DNA of 64,000 nucleotides from Chloroflexota bacterium (GCA_021795965.1 JAJYOU010000007.1:1-64000), one strand, 5' to 3'; shown: positions 43,232 through 51,508, counted from the stretch's first letter. Numbers and translations are program-made. Notes: a model not told the origin generated them from the letters alone.

Positions 43232-44992
43232 TTAAGGCAGCGTTGTTGGTAGAATTGGTTTGGAGAAAACAAAAACGATGGTCTGGTCTCCAGAACTTTG
43301 AACTTTAAAGGATGCACTTTTGTATAAACCTGGCAGGCTGACTGTACCATTGACACCCACCGATATACCCTGAAGGACGAAAATTGCCGATCCATCTATC
43401 GCAATTTGGGTTTTGGAGATGCCGTTATCAAGGGCAAGATTAACCTGAACATTGTTCATGGTTTCACCTGGTTCCTGGATTCCATTCCCATTTAAATCAA
43501 TGAATATTTTCACAATAATCCGGGAGTTGCCCGCATTATTCGTCGGGATGGGAATCGGTGCTTGACTGATTAATTGAATGACTGGTAAATCAAAATTTTT
43601 CTTTTGATAAGTTGGAAAACTCTCCATCGTGGTCCAAAAACGATCAATATAATTAATTGAACCCGGACAATTAATATTTTTCGAAACCTCTGCCCAAGTG
43701 ACTTTGCCATCAGGTTCGCTGGAGGTTAAATCAATCGCGTGTTGCAGGCAGCCAATCCCACTGTGATACGATATGAGAGTAAATATCCAGCTGTCCTCAT
43801 AACTTGCATTTAGTGAATACGATTTCAGTAGATTGTTGGTTTGAACGCAGTTTGAATATAAGACTTTTGAAATTAATGGTATGGACTGAGATGCTTTAAC
43901 AACATTGACACCGTAAAGACAGGAGGGGCATGTGGCGTCCATTGACTGAACTAAGGTGCCCCTGATTAAGGCTCTTTCAACACCATTTAAGCTGATGTAA
44001 GGCTTTTTGCAATCGTAGAGCGCAGTTGTGCAGACCTTTTGATAAAGTGCGGGATCTGTTCTCAGCAGGACATCAATTCCGAGTTGGTTAACTTGTCCAA
44101 GACCAAGTTCATCTAAAAACAAGCGCTGGGTTGTCGGCCAGAATTGAGATTCGATCTCGAGCAATGTCTTAAGGATAATCGGCGGAATATGCTCATCCCG
44201 GCTGGCTAACCAAATATTCAAATCATACTGGTTTTGCCACTTAACCATCTCGTCTTTAACCAGGGCGAGACCACAGGGATTGGGTGAATTTGAATCAAAT
44301 CCCATGCCCGGGCAGCTGCTGCCATTCACCACCCCTGAAGATAACAAGCGACTGGCAAGGTAATAAAGACTCTTTTGGGTATTGAGTTCTTGTGGATTTT
44401 GATAAAAACTTGCCCATATTGGGGGAGGTGTTTCACCATTTTGCCAAATATTGGCACAGGAATCGGAAAAAAGTGTGAATTGGCTCAATGATTCTATTGT
44501 GACTTTATATCCCGCGCTGGTTTGAGTGATTTGGATACTCGCTTGAAGCGGATCACTCGTTAAACCATCTGTGGTTGAAGCTCTAATGGTTATTCGACCG
44601 GATTCAGGAATTTGAAGCAAACAAGAAGAAACCGGGCAGAAAAATGTTTTGTCAAAAATGTTCCCGCTTAATGTGATCTGGTTTGAATTGCCAGAAAATG
44701 TTTGAATACCAGTGATAATTACGTAAGGTTTTTCGACATTACCATTGGGTGCCTGGATAAAAGCTTGAAGGAAAGGTTTGGTATTTCCGCCGGATTCTTG
44801 AATGAATCCCGGTGTATTTGTTGGCTCTAGGATTGGGGCGTAAATTGGGGTGCTTTGAAAAACTGGTGTGCCTGTTCCAACATTAACCTCAATATTCCCC
44901 CCATTCGCCGCGGGGAGGGAGGCAGCTTTTGGGGAGAATATGCTCATGGTTAGAGCAGAGATCACAATAAAAAATGGCAGGATATATTTCAC
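43232..44992 (-). CDS. Secreted lytic-transglycosylase-like protein with SdrD B-like domain
   Basis: A 586-residue exported protein with a signal peptide (residues 1-24). Residues 75-165 look like a beta-sandwich. Residues 245-460 resemble a soluble lytic transglycosylase: IPPIILKTLLEIESQFWP places a candidate catalytic Glu at 281, GLGQVNQLG follows near 298, and SYHSGIGCLQHAI near 409 stands where family members have their YNAG-type motif. Several cysteines may form disulfides. Residues 489-580 hold an SdrD B-like domain with DLNGNGIQEPGE. It lies 4 bp after the CpaE-like gene. Peptidoglycan cleavage is inferred. Confidence 0.7.
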   Translation of the reverse strand: MKYILPFFIVISALTMSIFSPKAASLPAANGGNIEVNVGTGTPVFQSTPIYAPILEPTNTPGFIQESGGNTKPFLQAFIQAPNGNVEKPYVIITGIQTFSGNSNQITLSGNIFDKTFFCPVSSCLLQIPESGRITIRASTTDGLTSDPLQASIQITQTSAGYKVTIESLSQFTLFSDSCANIWQNGETPPPIWASFYQNPQELNTQKSLYYLASRLLSSGVVNGSSCPGMGFDSNSPNPCGLALVKDEMVKWQNQYDLNIWLASRDEHIPPIILKTLLEIESQFWPTTQRLFLDELGLGQVNQLGIDVLLRTDPALYQKVCTTALYDCKKPYISLNGVERALIRGTLVQSMDATCPSCLYGVNVVKASQSIPLISKVLYSNCVQTNNLLKSYSLNASYEDSWIFTLISYHSGIGCLQHAIDLTSSEPDGKVTWAEVSKNINCPGSINYIDRFWTTMESFPTYQKKNFDLPVIQLISQAPIPIPTNNAGNSRIIVKIFIDLNGNGIQEPGETMNNVQVNLALDNGISKTQIAIDGSAIFVLQGISVGVNGTVSLPGLYKSASFKVQSSGDQTIVFVFSKPILPTTLP

Positions 44993-44996
44993 GTTG

Positions 44997-46220
44997 TTAG
45001 GTTTTCTTCGTTGGAGATGGTAATCGACTCGATACTCTTTTCCAGGTTTTTGTCGGAGAAGATGGAGGAATAAATTTCAAAAAACCACTGCTCAATGCAT
45101 ATGCCATATCTTCGATTTTCTTTGAAATCGGAATATCAGGTTTGTTTAGAATGAATGGATTTCCCAAATTGATCGCACGCAAAACCTCTATCGGTTCATA
45201 GGGAACGTCAAATTCTATTTCTTTCCCGATAGCTTTTTGAAACTGAATTCGATCAATACTTAAATTTGGAAAAGGTTGATTTAAGACAAGTTTAATGGTA
45301 TCAGGTGGAATTCCCAGTTGTTCATACGTTTTTAAAGCGCTGACCGCTACTTTTAGAGAAGCCAATTCCGGATTAACGATCAACAAAATAATGTTTGCCT
45401 TCATCAGAATTGAAATTGCAGAATCTGAAAAATCATGGGAAGTGTCAATGACGAGGCAGCTGTAGTTATCAATTACTGAGTGAATTAATATATTCCAAAA
45501 TTCATCGTTGAATGCATCCGCGGCGACCGGAAAGCGGGGAGCGGCAATAAAATTTATTCCGCTCTTATGAGTCATAATCAATTCTGCGATCATGCTCGCA
45601 TCAATTTCGGAAGGCTCTAAATCTGCAAATCGGCCTAGGTTTAATTTTGGGGCGATGTTCAACATTGTCGAAACCTGACCCGAGAAAATGGCTGAGTCGA
45701 TTAATAAAGTTGGTTTTTCCCAGAGCTGATAATTGGCGATTGCAAGATTTGCTGCAATGCTCGAAACGCCACTTCCACCTCGCAGGCTATGGACCACGAT
45801 GACCTGGCCTGAATTGAGTTTCGATTGTTCATCATTAGGGTTATTTTGCGAAGCTTTAGCTCGGCGCGCAAGAATTTCCAATCTTGCAGCTAATTCTTCT
45901 GGCTCAAAAGGCTTTGTTAGATAATCATCCGCTCCTAGTTCGAAAGCTTTAAGTTTTTCCTCGAGAGTTTTTACACTCGTTACAAAGATGACAGGGATAT
46001 GCTGGTAGCGCGGATCCCGGCGCAGACTCTGCAAAATATCAAAGCCACTCATATCCGGTAAACGCATATCGGTGATGATGATTTCCGGTATGAAAGCGGC
46101 AATCTTTGCCAAACCTTCCTTGCCAGTGGGGGCATATTCCAACTCGTACCCTTTGGTTGTTAAAACACTGGCAGCCATCCGAAAGAAGACTTGCTCGTCG
46201 TCAATCATTAATACGCGCAT
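44997..46220 (-). CDS. Receiver-MinD/CpaE (TadZ)-type ATPase
   Basis: A 407-residue two-domain protein. Residues 1-122 form a response-regulator receiver with DDEQ, phosphoacceptor Asp51 in IITDMRLPDMSGFD, Thr in FVTS and Lys in LTKPFEPEE. Residues 140-390 form a ParA/MinD-type ATPase. Its Walker A reads LRGGSGVSSIAANLA, without the signature or catalytic lysine of KGGVGKT, as in many TadZ/CpaE proteins that bind nucleotide poorly and act as polar localisers. LLIDSAIFSGQVS follows. No other tad/flp pilus genes are nearby. It lies 18 bp after the receiver-Hpt gene. Confidence 0.85.
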   Translation of the reverse strand: MRVLMIDDEQVFFRMAASVLTTKGYELEYAPTGKEGLAKIAAFIPEIIITDMRLPDMSGFDILQSLRRDPRYQHIPVIFVTSVKTLEEKLKAFELGADDYLTKPFEPEELAARLEILARRAKASQNNPNDEQSKLNSGQVIVVHSLRGGSGVSSIAANLAIANYQLWEKPTLLIDSAIFSGQVSTMLNIAPKLNLGRFADLEPSEIDASMIAELIMTHKSGINFIAAPRFPVAADAFNDEFWNILIHSVIDNYSCLVIDTSHDFSDSAISILMKANIILLIVNPELASLKVAVSALKTYEQLGIPPDTIKLVLNQPFPNLSIDRIQFQKAIGKEIEFDVPYEPIEVLRAINLGNPFILNKPDIPISKKIEDMAYALSSGFLKFIPPSSPTKTWKRVSSRLPSPTKKT

Positions 46221-46238
46221 TTTGCTCTATCCTTACCC

Positions 46239-47024
46239 CTAAGAGGCTTTCTGATTTTGCTGCTCGATAATTTTATTAACATAATTTGAAAGTTTATTAA
46301 TATTTTCTTTGATCAAAGCCAGGTCTTTTTCGGATGATTGAAAATTTTGGTCCTGGTCATCCTGTTCCAGGTTTGAAACCAACTGACTTAATTGATAAGC
46401 CCCGAAATTTGCGGCTACCCCTTTAAGGTTGTGGGAATATATGGATAATTCCTTCCAGTTATTATCCTTTAAAAAAATCTCCATCGATTCCTGCCGGCCA
46501 GGCAAAGAGTGTATAAATTCCGATAAATTCTCCATGTAAAACTGTAAATTATTATTGAATCGAAACAACGAACCTTCGATATCGAGTAATGACAGATTTT
46601 TATCTAAAAATAATGACGCATGAGCGCCTTCATTTTTTAAAATTGGCTCAGATTCGCGCGCAATCATCTCAACTAATAAATTAATCCGATTTACATCAAA
46701 AGGTTTAAATAAATAAGTATCCGCCCCAACATTTTTATAATTTTCAGCAATATCAGCCGGGACCGATCCAGTCAGTAATACGATTGGAGTGTGATTTTTA
46801 TCTTTTTCCCACTGACGAATTTGCCGGATAGTTTCCAAGCCGTCCATTTCGGGCATGTGAACATCCATAAAAATCAAATCAAATTGACCCGATTTAAAAG
46901 AATCAAAAGCGATTCGACCATTCCAGGCGCTTTTAATTTTGTGCCCCTTTCGACCTAATATTAATTTCAAGATAGCCTGATTTTGCTCATCATCTTCAGC
47001 TATCAAGATATTTAATGTTCGCAT
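46239..47024 (-). CDS. Receiver-Hpt two-component phosphorelay protein
   Basis: A 261-residue protein. The N-terminal receiver (1-120) has EDDE, phosphoacceptor Asp54 in LIFMDVHMPEMDG, Thr in LLTGS and Lys in LFKPFD. Residues 155-255 are a histidine phosphotransfer domain; SHNLKGVAANFGA carries the phosphorylatable His. There is no kinase or output domain, so it passes phosphate between a sensor kinase encoded elsewhere and perhaps the receiver of the next gene. It is the first gene of the operon. A 9-bp inverted repeat (47026-47034 with 47041-47049) sits just before the start and covers the only purine-rich stretch that could act as a ribosome binding site. Confidence 0.87.
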   Translation of the reverse strand: MRTLNILIAEDDEQNQAILKLILGRKGHKIKSAWNGRIAFDSFKSGQFDLIFMDVHMPEMDGLETIRQIRQWEKDKNHTPIVLLTGSVPADIAENYKNVGADTYLFKPFDVNRINLLVEMIARESEPILKNEGAHASLFLDKNLSLLDIEGSLFRFNNNLQFYMENLSEFIHSLPGRQESMEIFLKDNNWKELSIYSHNLKGVAANFGAYQLSQLVSNLEQDDQDQNFQSSEKDLALIKENINKLSNYVNKIIEQQNQKAS

Positions 47025-47292
47025 TAATTTTCCCCATTAAGGGAAAATTTCAGTATTCCGAAAGAATCAATCAACGAATACTTCATATCCCGATAATTTA
47101 AAAATAACTTGATTGAAATTATTACGATAATTTCGCGAAAAAAAAGAATTTGTGCTAATAACAATTGATCTTATAAATTCTTATATCCTATATTTTACCA
47201 TTTATCAAGTTGTTTGAATTATTTTGAATTATCAAAAAATAATCAGAGAAAGATTAACTTCTATTCTCGAAAAAAATCCTCTTTTCCAAGTG

Positions 47293-47298
47293 TATAAT
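47293..47298 (+). promoter_or_regulatory. -10 box before the 137-residue membrane protein gene
   Basis: TATAAT ends 8 nt before the ATG at 47307, placing transcription start at or beside the start codon; no Shine-Dalgarno is present. The 282-bp AT-rich gap it lies in also contains the promoter of the divergent operon, where several TATAAT-like boxes make a choice unsafe. Confidence 0.45.
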
Positions 47299-47306
47299 AG
47301 TTCATT

Positions 47307-47720
47307 ATGAAGGAACCAATTAGTTTTCGACCTTACCTGATTCCTACCCTTTTTCTAATGTTCGTTGGATGGGGTGGTTTGGGTATTCTTTTTACTAACA
47401 CCTATCCAACTCTTTGGCCGCGTTGGGCTTTTTTCGCATTGGTGATCATGGCGGCAACGGGAACTTTTATTCCTGTTTCCTATTTATTCAACCGTCTTTT
47501 CACCTCCAAGAGCTCAATTAAGATTGAAACGATTGTTCGTGAATCAGTTTCAGTCGGGGTATATTTTGCTTTTCTATCCTGGATGAGCATTGGACGAGCC
47601 CTCAATACTTATGTTGCTTCAGGGATCGCTCTGGCATTATTATTCATTGAATATATTCTTCGATTACGAGAATCGTCCATAACATCTGAAAATGATCCTC
47701 CGCAATCTACCCTCAATTGA
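47307..47720 (+). CDS. Hypothetical four-helix membrane protein
   Basis: A 137-residue protein with four hydrophobic segments (about residues 8-30, 37-58, 78-96 and 100-118) and a polar C-terminus. I recognise no family, though small four-helix proteins of this kind are frequent in Anaerolineae. Its 3' end overlaps the selA start by 29 bp, implying translational coupling. The gene seems to have a leaderless promoter. Function unknown. Confidence 0.65.
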   Translation: MKEPISFRPYLIPTLFLMFVGWGGLGILFTNTYPTLWPRWAFFALVIMAATGTFIPVSYLFNRLFTSKSSIKIETIVRESVSVGVYFAFLSWMSIGRALNTYVASGIALALLFIEYILRLRESSITSENDPPQSTLN

Positions 47721-49056
47721 CAAATCATTAAAAGAATCAGAACATTTGATTGCCAAATATGGCAGGTCTCTGACGGTGTATGGTTTAAGAACCGTCATGG
47801 ACGAGATTCGGAAATTGGCATCAACAAACGGGGAAGTTCCAGGTATTGAATTTATCATTGATAAAACAGAAAAACTTTTAATTGATTTGACAGCTCCAAC
47901 CATTAAACCGGTAATTAATGCCACTGGGGTTGTTTTGCATACCAACCTGGGTCGTGCCCCGTTATCCAGGGCGACGATTGAAGCCATGGATCGCATTGCG
48001 TGTAGCTATACAAACCTGGAATTTGACCTCGAAACAGGTAAGCGTGGCAGCAGACTCGGACAGGTTGACAGTTTGCTTAAATATCTGACGGGTGCCGAAT
48101 CTGGTTTGGTGGTTAATAACTGCGCTTCTGCCGTTTTGTTGGTTCTAACAGCCCTGGCAAAACGTGGCAAAGTGATTCTTTCCCGCTCGGAACTGGTGGA
48201 AATCGGCGGCGGTTTTCGCATCCCGGACGTGATGATCCAGAGTGGAGCGCGGTTGGTTGAAATCGGCACCACGAACAAAGTCAAGCTGTCTGATTATCAA
48301 GAAGTTTTAAACCAGCCAAATTCATCCTCCCGGGTTTTGGTAATGCGCGTGCACCGCTCAAATTTCAAGATTCTTGGTTTTACAGAAGAACCAGAATTAA
48401 AATCGATCATCGATCTGACACATCAACACAACTCAATTTTTGTGGAAGACTTGGGTTCAGGCGCGTTTCTGAAAACAGAGAATTATGGTTTGGAACATGA
48501 ACCAACCGTTCAGGAATCCATCCTTGCTGGTGCAGATCTGGTTTTATTTTCAGGGGATAAACTCCTGGGTGGACCTCAAGCAGGAATCATCGTTGGAAAA
48601 GAAGAGCTGATTGCCAAACTTCGCAAACACCCGCTCACCCGCGCCTTGAGAGCTGATAAACTCTGTATAGCCGGCTTAAGTGCAACTTTGTTGCATTATG
48701 TCAAGGAAGAAGCTGATAAGGAAATTCCGATCTGGAAAAAGATTTCAAAATCTCCAGAAAGTCTCAAACTGGTCGCTGAAAGTTGGAAGCAGGAAATTGG
48801 ATTCGGAGAAGTCATCGATGATTTTTCCACGATTGGCGGCGGGTCCATGCCAGGCGAAATGCTGCCAACTTCCGTGCTGTCAATCCAGGTAAAATCTACA
48901 GATAAATTCTTACGTCAACTCCGGGAAAATGATCCCCCTATCATTGCTCGCACCCAAAATGACCGGATATTGTTCGACCCCCGCACAATTTCTGATGAAG
49001 AATACGATATTCTTGTTCGAACAGTAAAATCGATATTAATAAAAAACAAACCTTGA
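47692..49056 (+). CDS. selA: L-seryl-tRNA(Sec) selenium transferase
   Basis: A 454-residue PLP enzyme converting seryl-tRNA(Sec) to selenocysteinyl-tRNA with selenophosphate. It has the N-terminal domain (LRNLPSIDKSL) of true SelA, then INATGVVLHTNLGRAPLS, VNNCASAVLLVLTALA and the PLP lysine Lys290 in SGDKLLGGPQAG. Length fits bacterial SelA and not the shorter SelA-like D-glucosaminate lyases. ATG 47692 overlaps the membrane protein gene. No selB, selD or tRNA(Sec) gene is in this window. The M24 peptidase gene follows 19 bp downstream. Confidence 0.9.
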   Translation: MILRNLPSIDKSLKESEHLIAKYGRSLTVYGLRTVMDEIRKLASTNGEVPGIEFIIDKTEKLLIDLTAPTIKPVINATGVVLHTNLGRAPLSRATIEAMDRIACSYTNLEFDLETGKRGSRLGQVDSLLKYLTGAESGLVVNNCASAVLLVLTALAKRGKVILSRSELVEIGGGFRIPDVMIQSGARLVEIGTTNKVKLSDYQEVLNQPNSSSRVLVMRVHRSNFKILGFTEEPELKSIIDLTHQHNSIFVEDLGSGAFLKTENYGLEHEPTVQESILAGADLVLFSGDKLLGGPQAGIIVGKEELIAKLRKHPLTRALRADKLCIAGLSATLLHYVKEEADKEIPIWKKISKSPESLKLVAESWKQEIGFGEVIDDFSTIGGGSMPGEMLPTSVLSIQVKSTDKFLRQLRENDPPIIARTQNDRILFDPRTISDEEYDILVRTVKSILIKNKP

Positions 49057-49075
49057 CCTTTTGATTGGAGGAAAA

Positions 49076-50317
49076 TTGAAAAGTGATATTGATTCATTAA
49101 TGAAACAACGAAATTTCAGTGCGATCATCGTTTTTGGGAATGCTGAATTTAACCCCCCGATGACCTATTTGACAAATGGAGGCCATGTTTCGGCGGCGAT
49201 TTTAATTAAAAAATTGAACACGGAACCGGTCATTTTCTGCAATGGCATGGAAAGAGAAGAAGCGGCAAAATCAAAGTTAAAAGTCCGCGTATTTGATGAA
49301 TTTCCATACCAGGATTTATTAAAAGAAGCTGATGGGGACCCAAGCCTGGCAAGCGCCCTCAGGTTGAAAAATATTTTGATCGAGATGGAGATAAATGGGC
49401 GGGTTGGTATTTATGGTCAAACAGACCTCTCCTCACTATTTTCCCAGTTATCCCACCTGCAAAAAATCATGCCCACTCTCAAATTGGTCGGAGAGCCGCG
49501 GGAAAATTCCCTCTTTATGACCGCTATGGAAACTAAAACAACAGAAGAAGTTGCTCGCATTCGCAAAATGGGTCAAATAACGACCGAGGTGGTAGGACTT
49601 ACAGCCGAATATCTGCAGAACTGTGACTACACTACCGACGGAATTTTAATAAATGAAGATGGTTCACCCCTAAAATTGGGGATAGTGAAAAATAAAATCA
49701 ATCTCTGGTTGGCGGAGCGAAATGTCACACCTTCTGAGGGATTTATTTTTTCACTGGGACGGGACGCGGGTGTTCCGCACTCGGTTGGGAATCCCGAAGA
49801 TTTAATGCGGCTTGGGCAGACCATCGTTTTTGATATTTATCCCGAGGAAGCCGGTGGAGGATATTTTTATGATTTCACCCGGACCTGGAGCATGGGTTTT
49901 GCTACCCCCGAAGCGCAGAAAATCTACAACCAGGTTCATTCAGCTTACAAAAAAATAGTCGAAAATTTAGTTGCCGGTCAACCATTTAAAGTTTATCAAA
50001 ATATGTTATGCGAACTTTTTGAAAAGGACGGTCATGCCACGCCCAGAACTACCAAAGCCCCGGTTGAAGGATATGTCCATTCTATAGGTCACGGGGTTGG
50101 ATTGTATATTCACGAACGACCTTTCAGCGGGTTGGCTTCACCGGATGATAATGTCTTGAAACCGGGGGTGGTTTTCACGATTGAACCCGGCTTATATTAC
50201 CCCGATAAACAGATGGGGTTTCGCATCGAAGACACTTACTGGGTCAACCAGGATGGCGCGATTGAATTATTGGCGAAATATCCCTATGATTTTGTGTTAA
50301 AAATGAAAAAGAAATAA
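49076..50317 (+). CDS. M24 family metallopeptidase (Xaa-Pro dipeptidase type)
   Basis: A 413-residue creatinase/prolidase-fold enzyme. The metal ligands are visible: Asp pair in DIYPEEAGGGYFYDFTRTW, His in GHGVGLYIHERP, Glu in TIEPGLY and Glu in RIEDTYWV. The N-terminal 160 residues form the creatinase N-like domain. It probably cleaves Xaa-Pro dipeptides in the cytoplasm. TTG at 49076 is chosen behind GGAGG at 49067-49071; an ATG at 49100 is an alternative. It is co-transcribed with selA and ended by a strong terminator. Confidence 0.88.
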   Translation: MKSDIDSLMKQRNFSAIIVFGNAEFNPPMTYLTNGGHVSAAILIKKLNTEPVIFCNGMEREEAAKSKLKVRVFDEFPYQDLLKEADGDPSLASALRLKNILIEMEINGRVGIYGQTDLSSLFSQLSHLQKIMPTLKLVGEPRENSLFMTAMETKTTEEVARIRKMGQITTEVVGLTAEYLQNCDYTTDGILINEDGSPLKLGIVKNKINLWLAERNVTPSEGFIFSLGRDAGVPHSVGNPEDLMRLGQTIVFDIYPEEAGGGYFYDFTRTWSMGFATPEAQKIYNQVHSAYKKIVENLVAGQPFKVYQNMLCELFEKDGHATPRTTKAPVEGYVHSIGHGVGLYIHERPFSGLASPDDNVLKPGVVFTIEPGLYYPDKQMGFRIEDTYWVNQDGAIELLAKYPYDFVLKMKKK

Positions 50318-50350
50318 TTACCTCTGTTTCGGTAACTAATCCAAGAATGG

Positions 50351-50388
50351 AAAATGACTGAACCCACATGGGTTCAGTCATTTTTTTT
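50351..50388. terminator. Bidirectional terminator between the M24 and NYN genes
   Basis: A 15-bp perfect inverted repeat, AAAATGACTGAACCC pairing with its complement over a 4-nt loop, followed by eight Ts including the stem end. It sits between convergent genes and can serve both. Confidence 0.88.
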
Positions 50389-50409
50389 ATGTTCAAAATG
50401 CTTTCGAAT

Positions 50410-51183
50410 TTACTCAGATGTTTCTTTGAGTTTGACGTAAAACAAATTTGATCCGTCTGTTTCCTGGGTCTTCATTTCAAAAAAGTCTTTAAGGTTGCCA
50501 ACAAGCCTCGAGAGCTGCCTCTGCCCGTAGGTTCGAGGGTCAAAGCCAGGATCAAGCTGGTAAAGAGCATTCCCCATGTGGTCCAGGCGAGCCCAGCCAT
50601 CTTCTTGAACTGCCATCTCAAAAGCTTTTTCAAGAATAGGCATCGGGTCAGCTTCTTCTTTTTCTTCCTTCTTTTTCCCGTTACCGGCAACTGGTTTGCG
50701 AACCCTGGGTTTGGCTGGTTTTGATTCAGTCACGAGATTTTCAGTGTATACGAAAACATCGCAAGCATTCACAAAAGGTTTGGGTGTTTTCTTTTCACCG
50801 ATTCCCATCACAAAAACACCTGATTCTCGGATTCGGGTAGCCAGACGTGTATAGTCACTATCACTCGAAACGAGGCAAAAGCCGTCCACCACCCGTGAAT
50901 GGAGGATATCCATCGCATCGATGATCATTGCGCTGTCGGTGGCGTTCTTGCCAATGGTGTAACGAAATTGTTGAATGGGTTGGATGGCATGAAAATTCAG
51001 GACATCTTTCCAGGAATTCATATTTGGAGTCGTCCAATCACCGTAGATCCGGCGAACCGTTACCATACCATATTTGCCGGACTCAACCAGCATTTGGGGT
51101 AATAGGACGGATTGGGCATTGTCTCCATCGATTAACATTGCGATTTTTCGTCGCGAAAGGGAGGAAATTTGTTCTTCAGCCAT
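50410..51183 (-). CDS. NYN-domain RNase-like protein with LOTUS/OST-HTH domain
   Basis: A 257-residue protein. Residues 10-150 form a NYN (LabA/DUF88) PIN-like nuclease domain with the acidic residues MLIDGDN, TDSAMIIDAMDI and SSDSDYTRLA expected to hold metal. A basic Lys-rich linker (165-185) follows, then residues 188-255 form an OST-HTH/LOTUS RNA-binding domain (LEKAFEMAVQEDGWARLDHMG and FDPRTYGQRQLSRLV). The pairing suggests an RNA-cleaving or RNA-binding protein; the target is unknown. TATAAT lies 6 nt before the ATG. The orphan GEMM RNA is transcribed away from it, starting 140 bp upstream. Confidence 0.85.
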   Translation of the reverse strand: MAEEQISSLSRRKIAMLIDGDNAQSVLLPQMLVESGKYGMVTVRRIYGDWTTPNMNSWKDVLNFHAIQPIQQFRYTIGKNATDSAMIIDAMDILHSRVVDGFCLVSSDSDYTRLATRIRESGVFVMGIGEKKTPKPFVNACDVFVYTENLVTESKPAKPRVRKPVAGNGKKKEEKEEADPMPILEKAFEMAVQEDGWARLDHMGNALYQLDPGFDPRTYGQRQLSRLVGNLKDFFEMKTQETDGSNLFYVKLKETSE

Positions 51184-51189
51184 ATCTCC

Positions 51190-51195
51190 ATTATA
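51190..51195 (-). promoter_or_regulatory. -10 box of the NYN-LOTUS gene
   Basis: TATAAT on the minus strand is followed by GGAGAT and then the ATG at 51183, so transcription would begin at the start codon. The GGAG in between would then not be transcribed. Confidence 0.45.
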
Positions 51196-51291
51196 CCTGC
51201 AAAAGGTGGTAGAAGGTTTATACCAACACGATGAAAATCCCCAAATTACCTTAATGAAACCATAAAATTATCTTAAAAACGTCTCCGCTCG

Positions 51292-51320
51292 TTGAAAAAA
51301 TCAATTTTTTGTGCAATAAT
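51292..51320 (+). promoter_or_regulatory. Promoter of the orphan triple GEMM RNA
   Basis: TTGAAA (51292-51297) and AATAAT (51315-51320) with a 17-bp spacer; TGC at 51312-51314 gives an extended -10. Transcription start is expected near 51327, about ten bases before the first aptamer. Confidence 0.65.
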
Positions 51321-51334
51321 ATGGACGCACTTCG

Positions 51335-51421
51335 ACAAAAAGCAAAACCAGTGAAAACTGGTGACGCAAAGTCACGGGTCTAAAATGTTCACATCGAACA
51401 TTATGACAGCCAGACTTCCGA
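51335..51421 (+). promoter_or_regulatory. GEMM-I aptamer 1
   Basis: Core elements match the class consensus: GCAAAACC, stem CCAGT/ACTGG closed by a GAAA tetraloop (51353-51356), GACGCAAAG (51363-51371), CACGGGTCTAAA, a 7-bp stem AATGTTC/GAACATT, and ATGACAGCC. The base before the conserved CAAA is G, which in this class goes with c-di-GMP rather than cGAMP binding. All key positions appear intact. Confidence 0.88.
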
Positions 51422-51423
51422 GA

Positions 51424-51507
51424 AAGGCAAAACCAGCAAAAGCTGATGACACAATGCCAGAGGATCTAAAGTTGCTGAACTTGCAACCAGGATAGCCCGG
51501 CAAACCG
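51424..51507 (+). promoter_or_regulatory. GEMM-I aptamer 2, degenerate
   Basis: Shares GGCAAAACC, GGATCTAAAG, GGATAGCCCGG and the paired stems. It differs at conserved points: the tetraloop is AAAA (51438-51441) rather than a GNRA loop, and the core reads ACACAATGCC (51449-51458) where the consensus is ACGCAAAGCC. It is probably weak or inactive as a ligand binder. Confidence 0.72.
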
Positions 51508-51508
51508 A

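Noticed and set aside
44997-47024. A Tad/Flp pilus locus, suggested by the CpaE/TadZ-like protein
   Set aside because: No CpaF ATPase, TadB/C, prepilin or secretin gene is present on either side.
51321-51383. A 20-codon ORF beginning ATG at 51321 inside the GEMM RNA
   Set aside because: The ATG lies before the predicted transcript start and the frame runs through conserved aptamer bases, so coding is unlikely.
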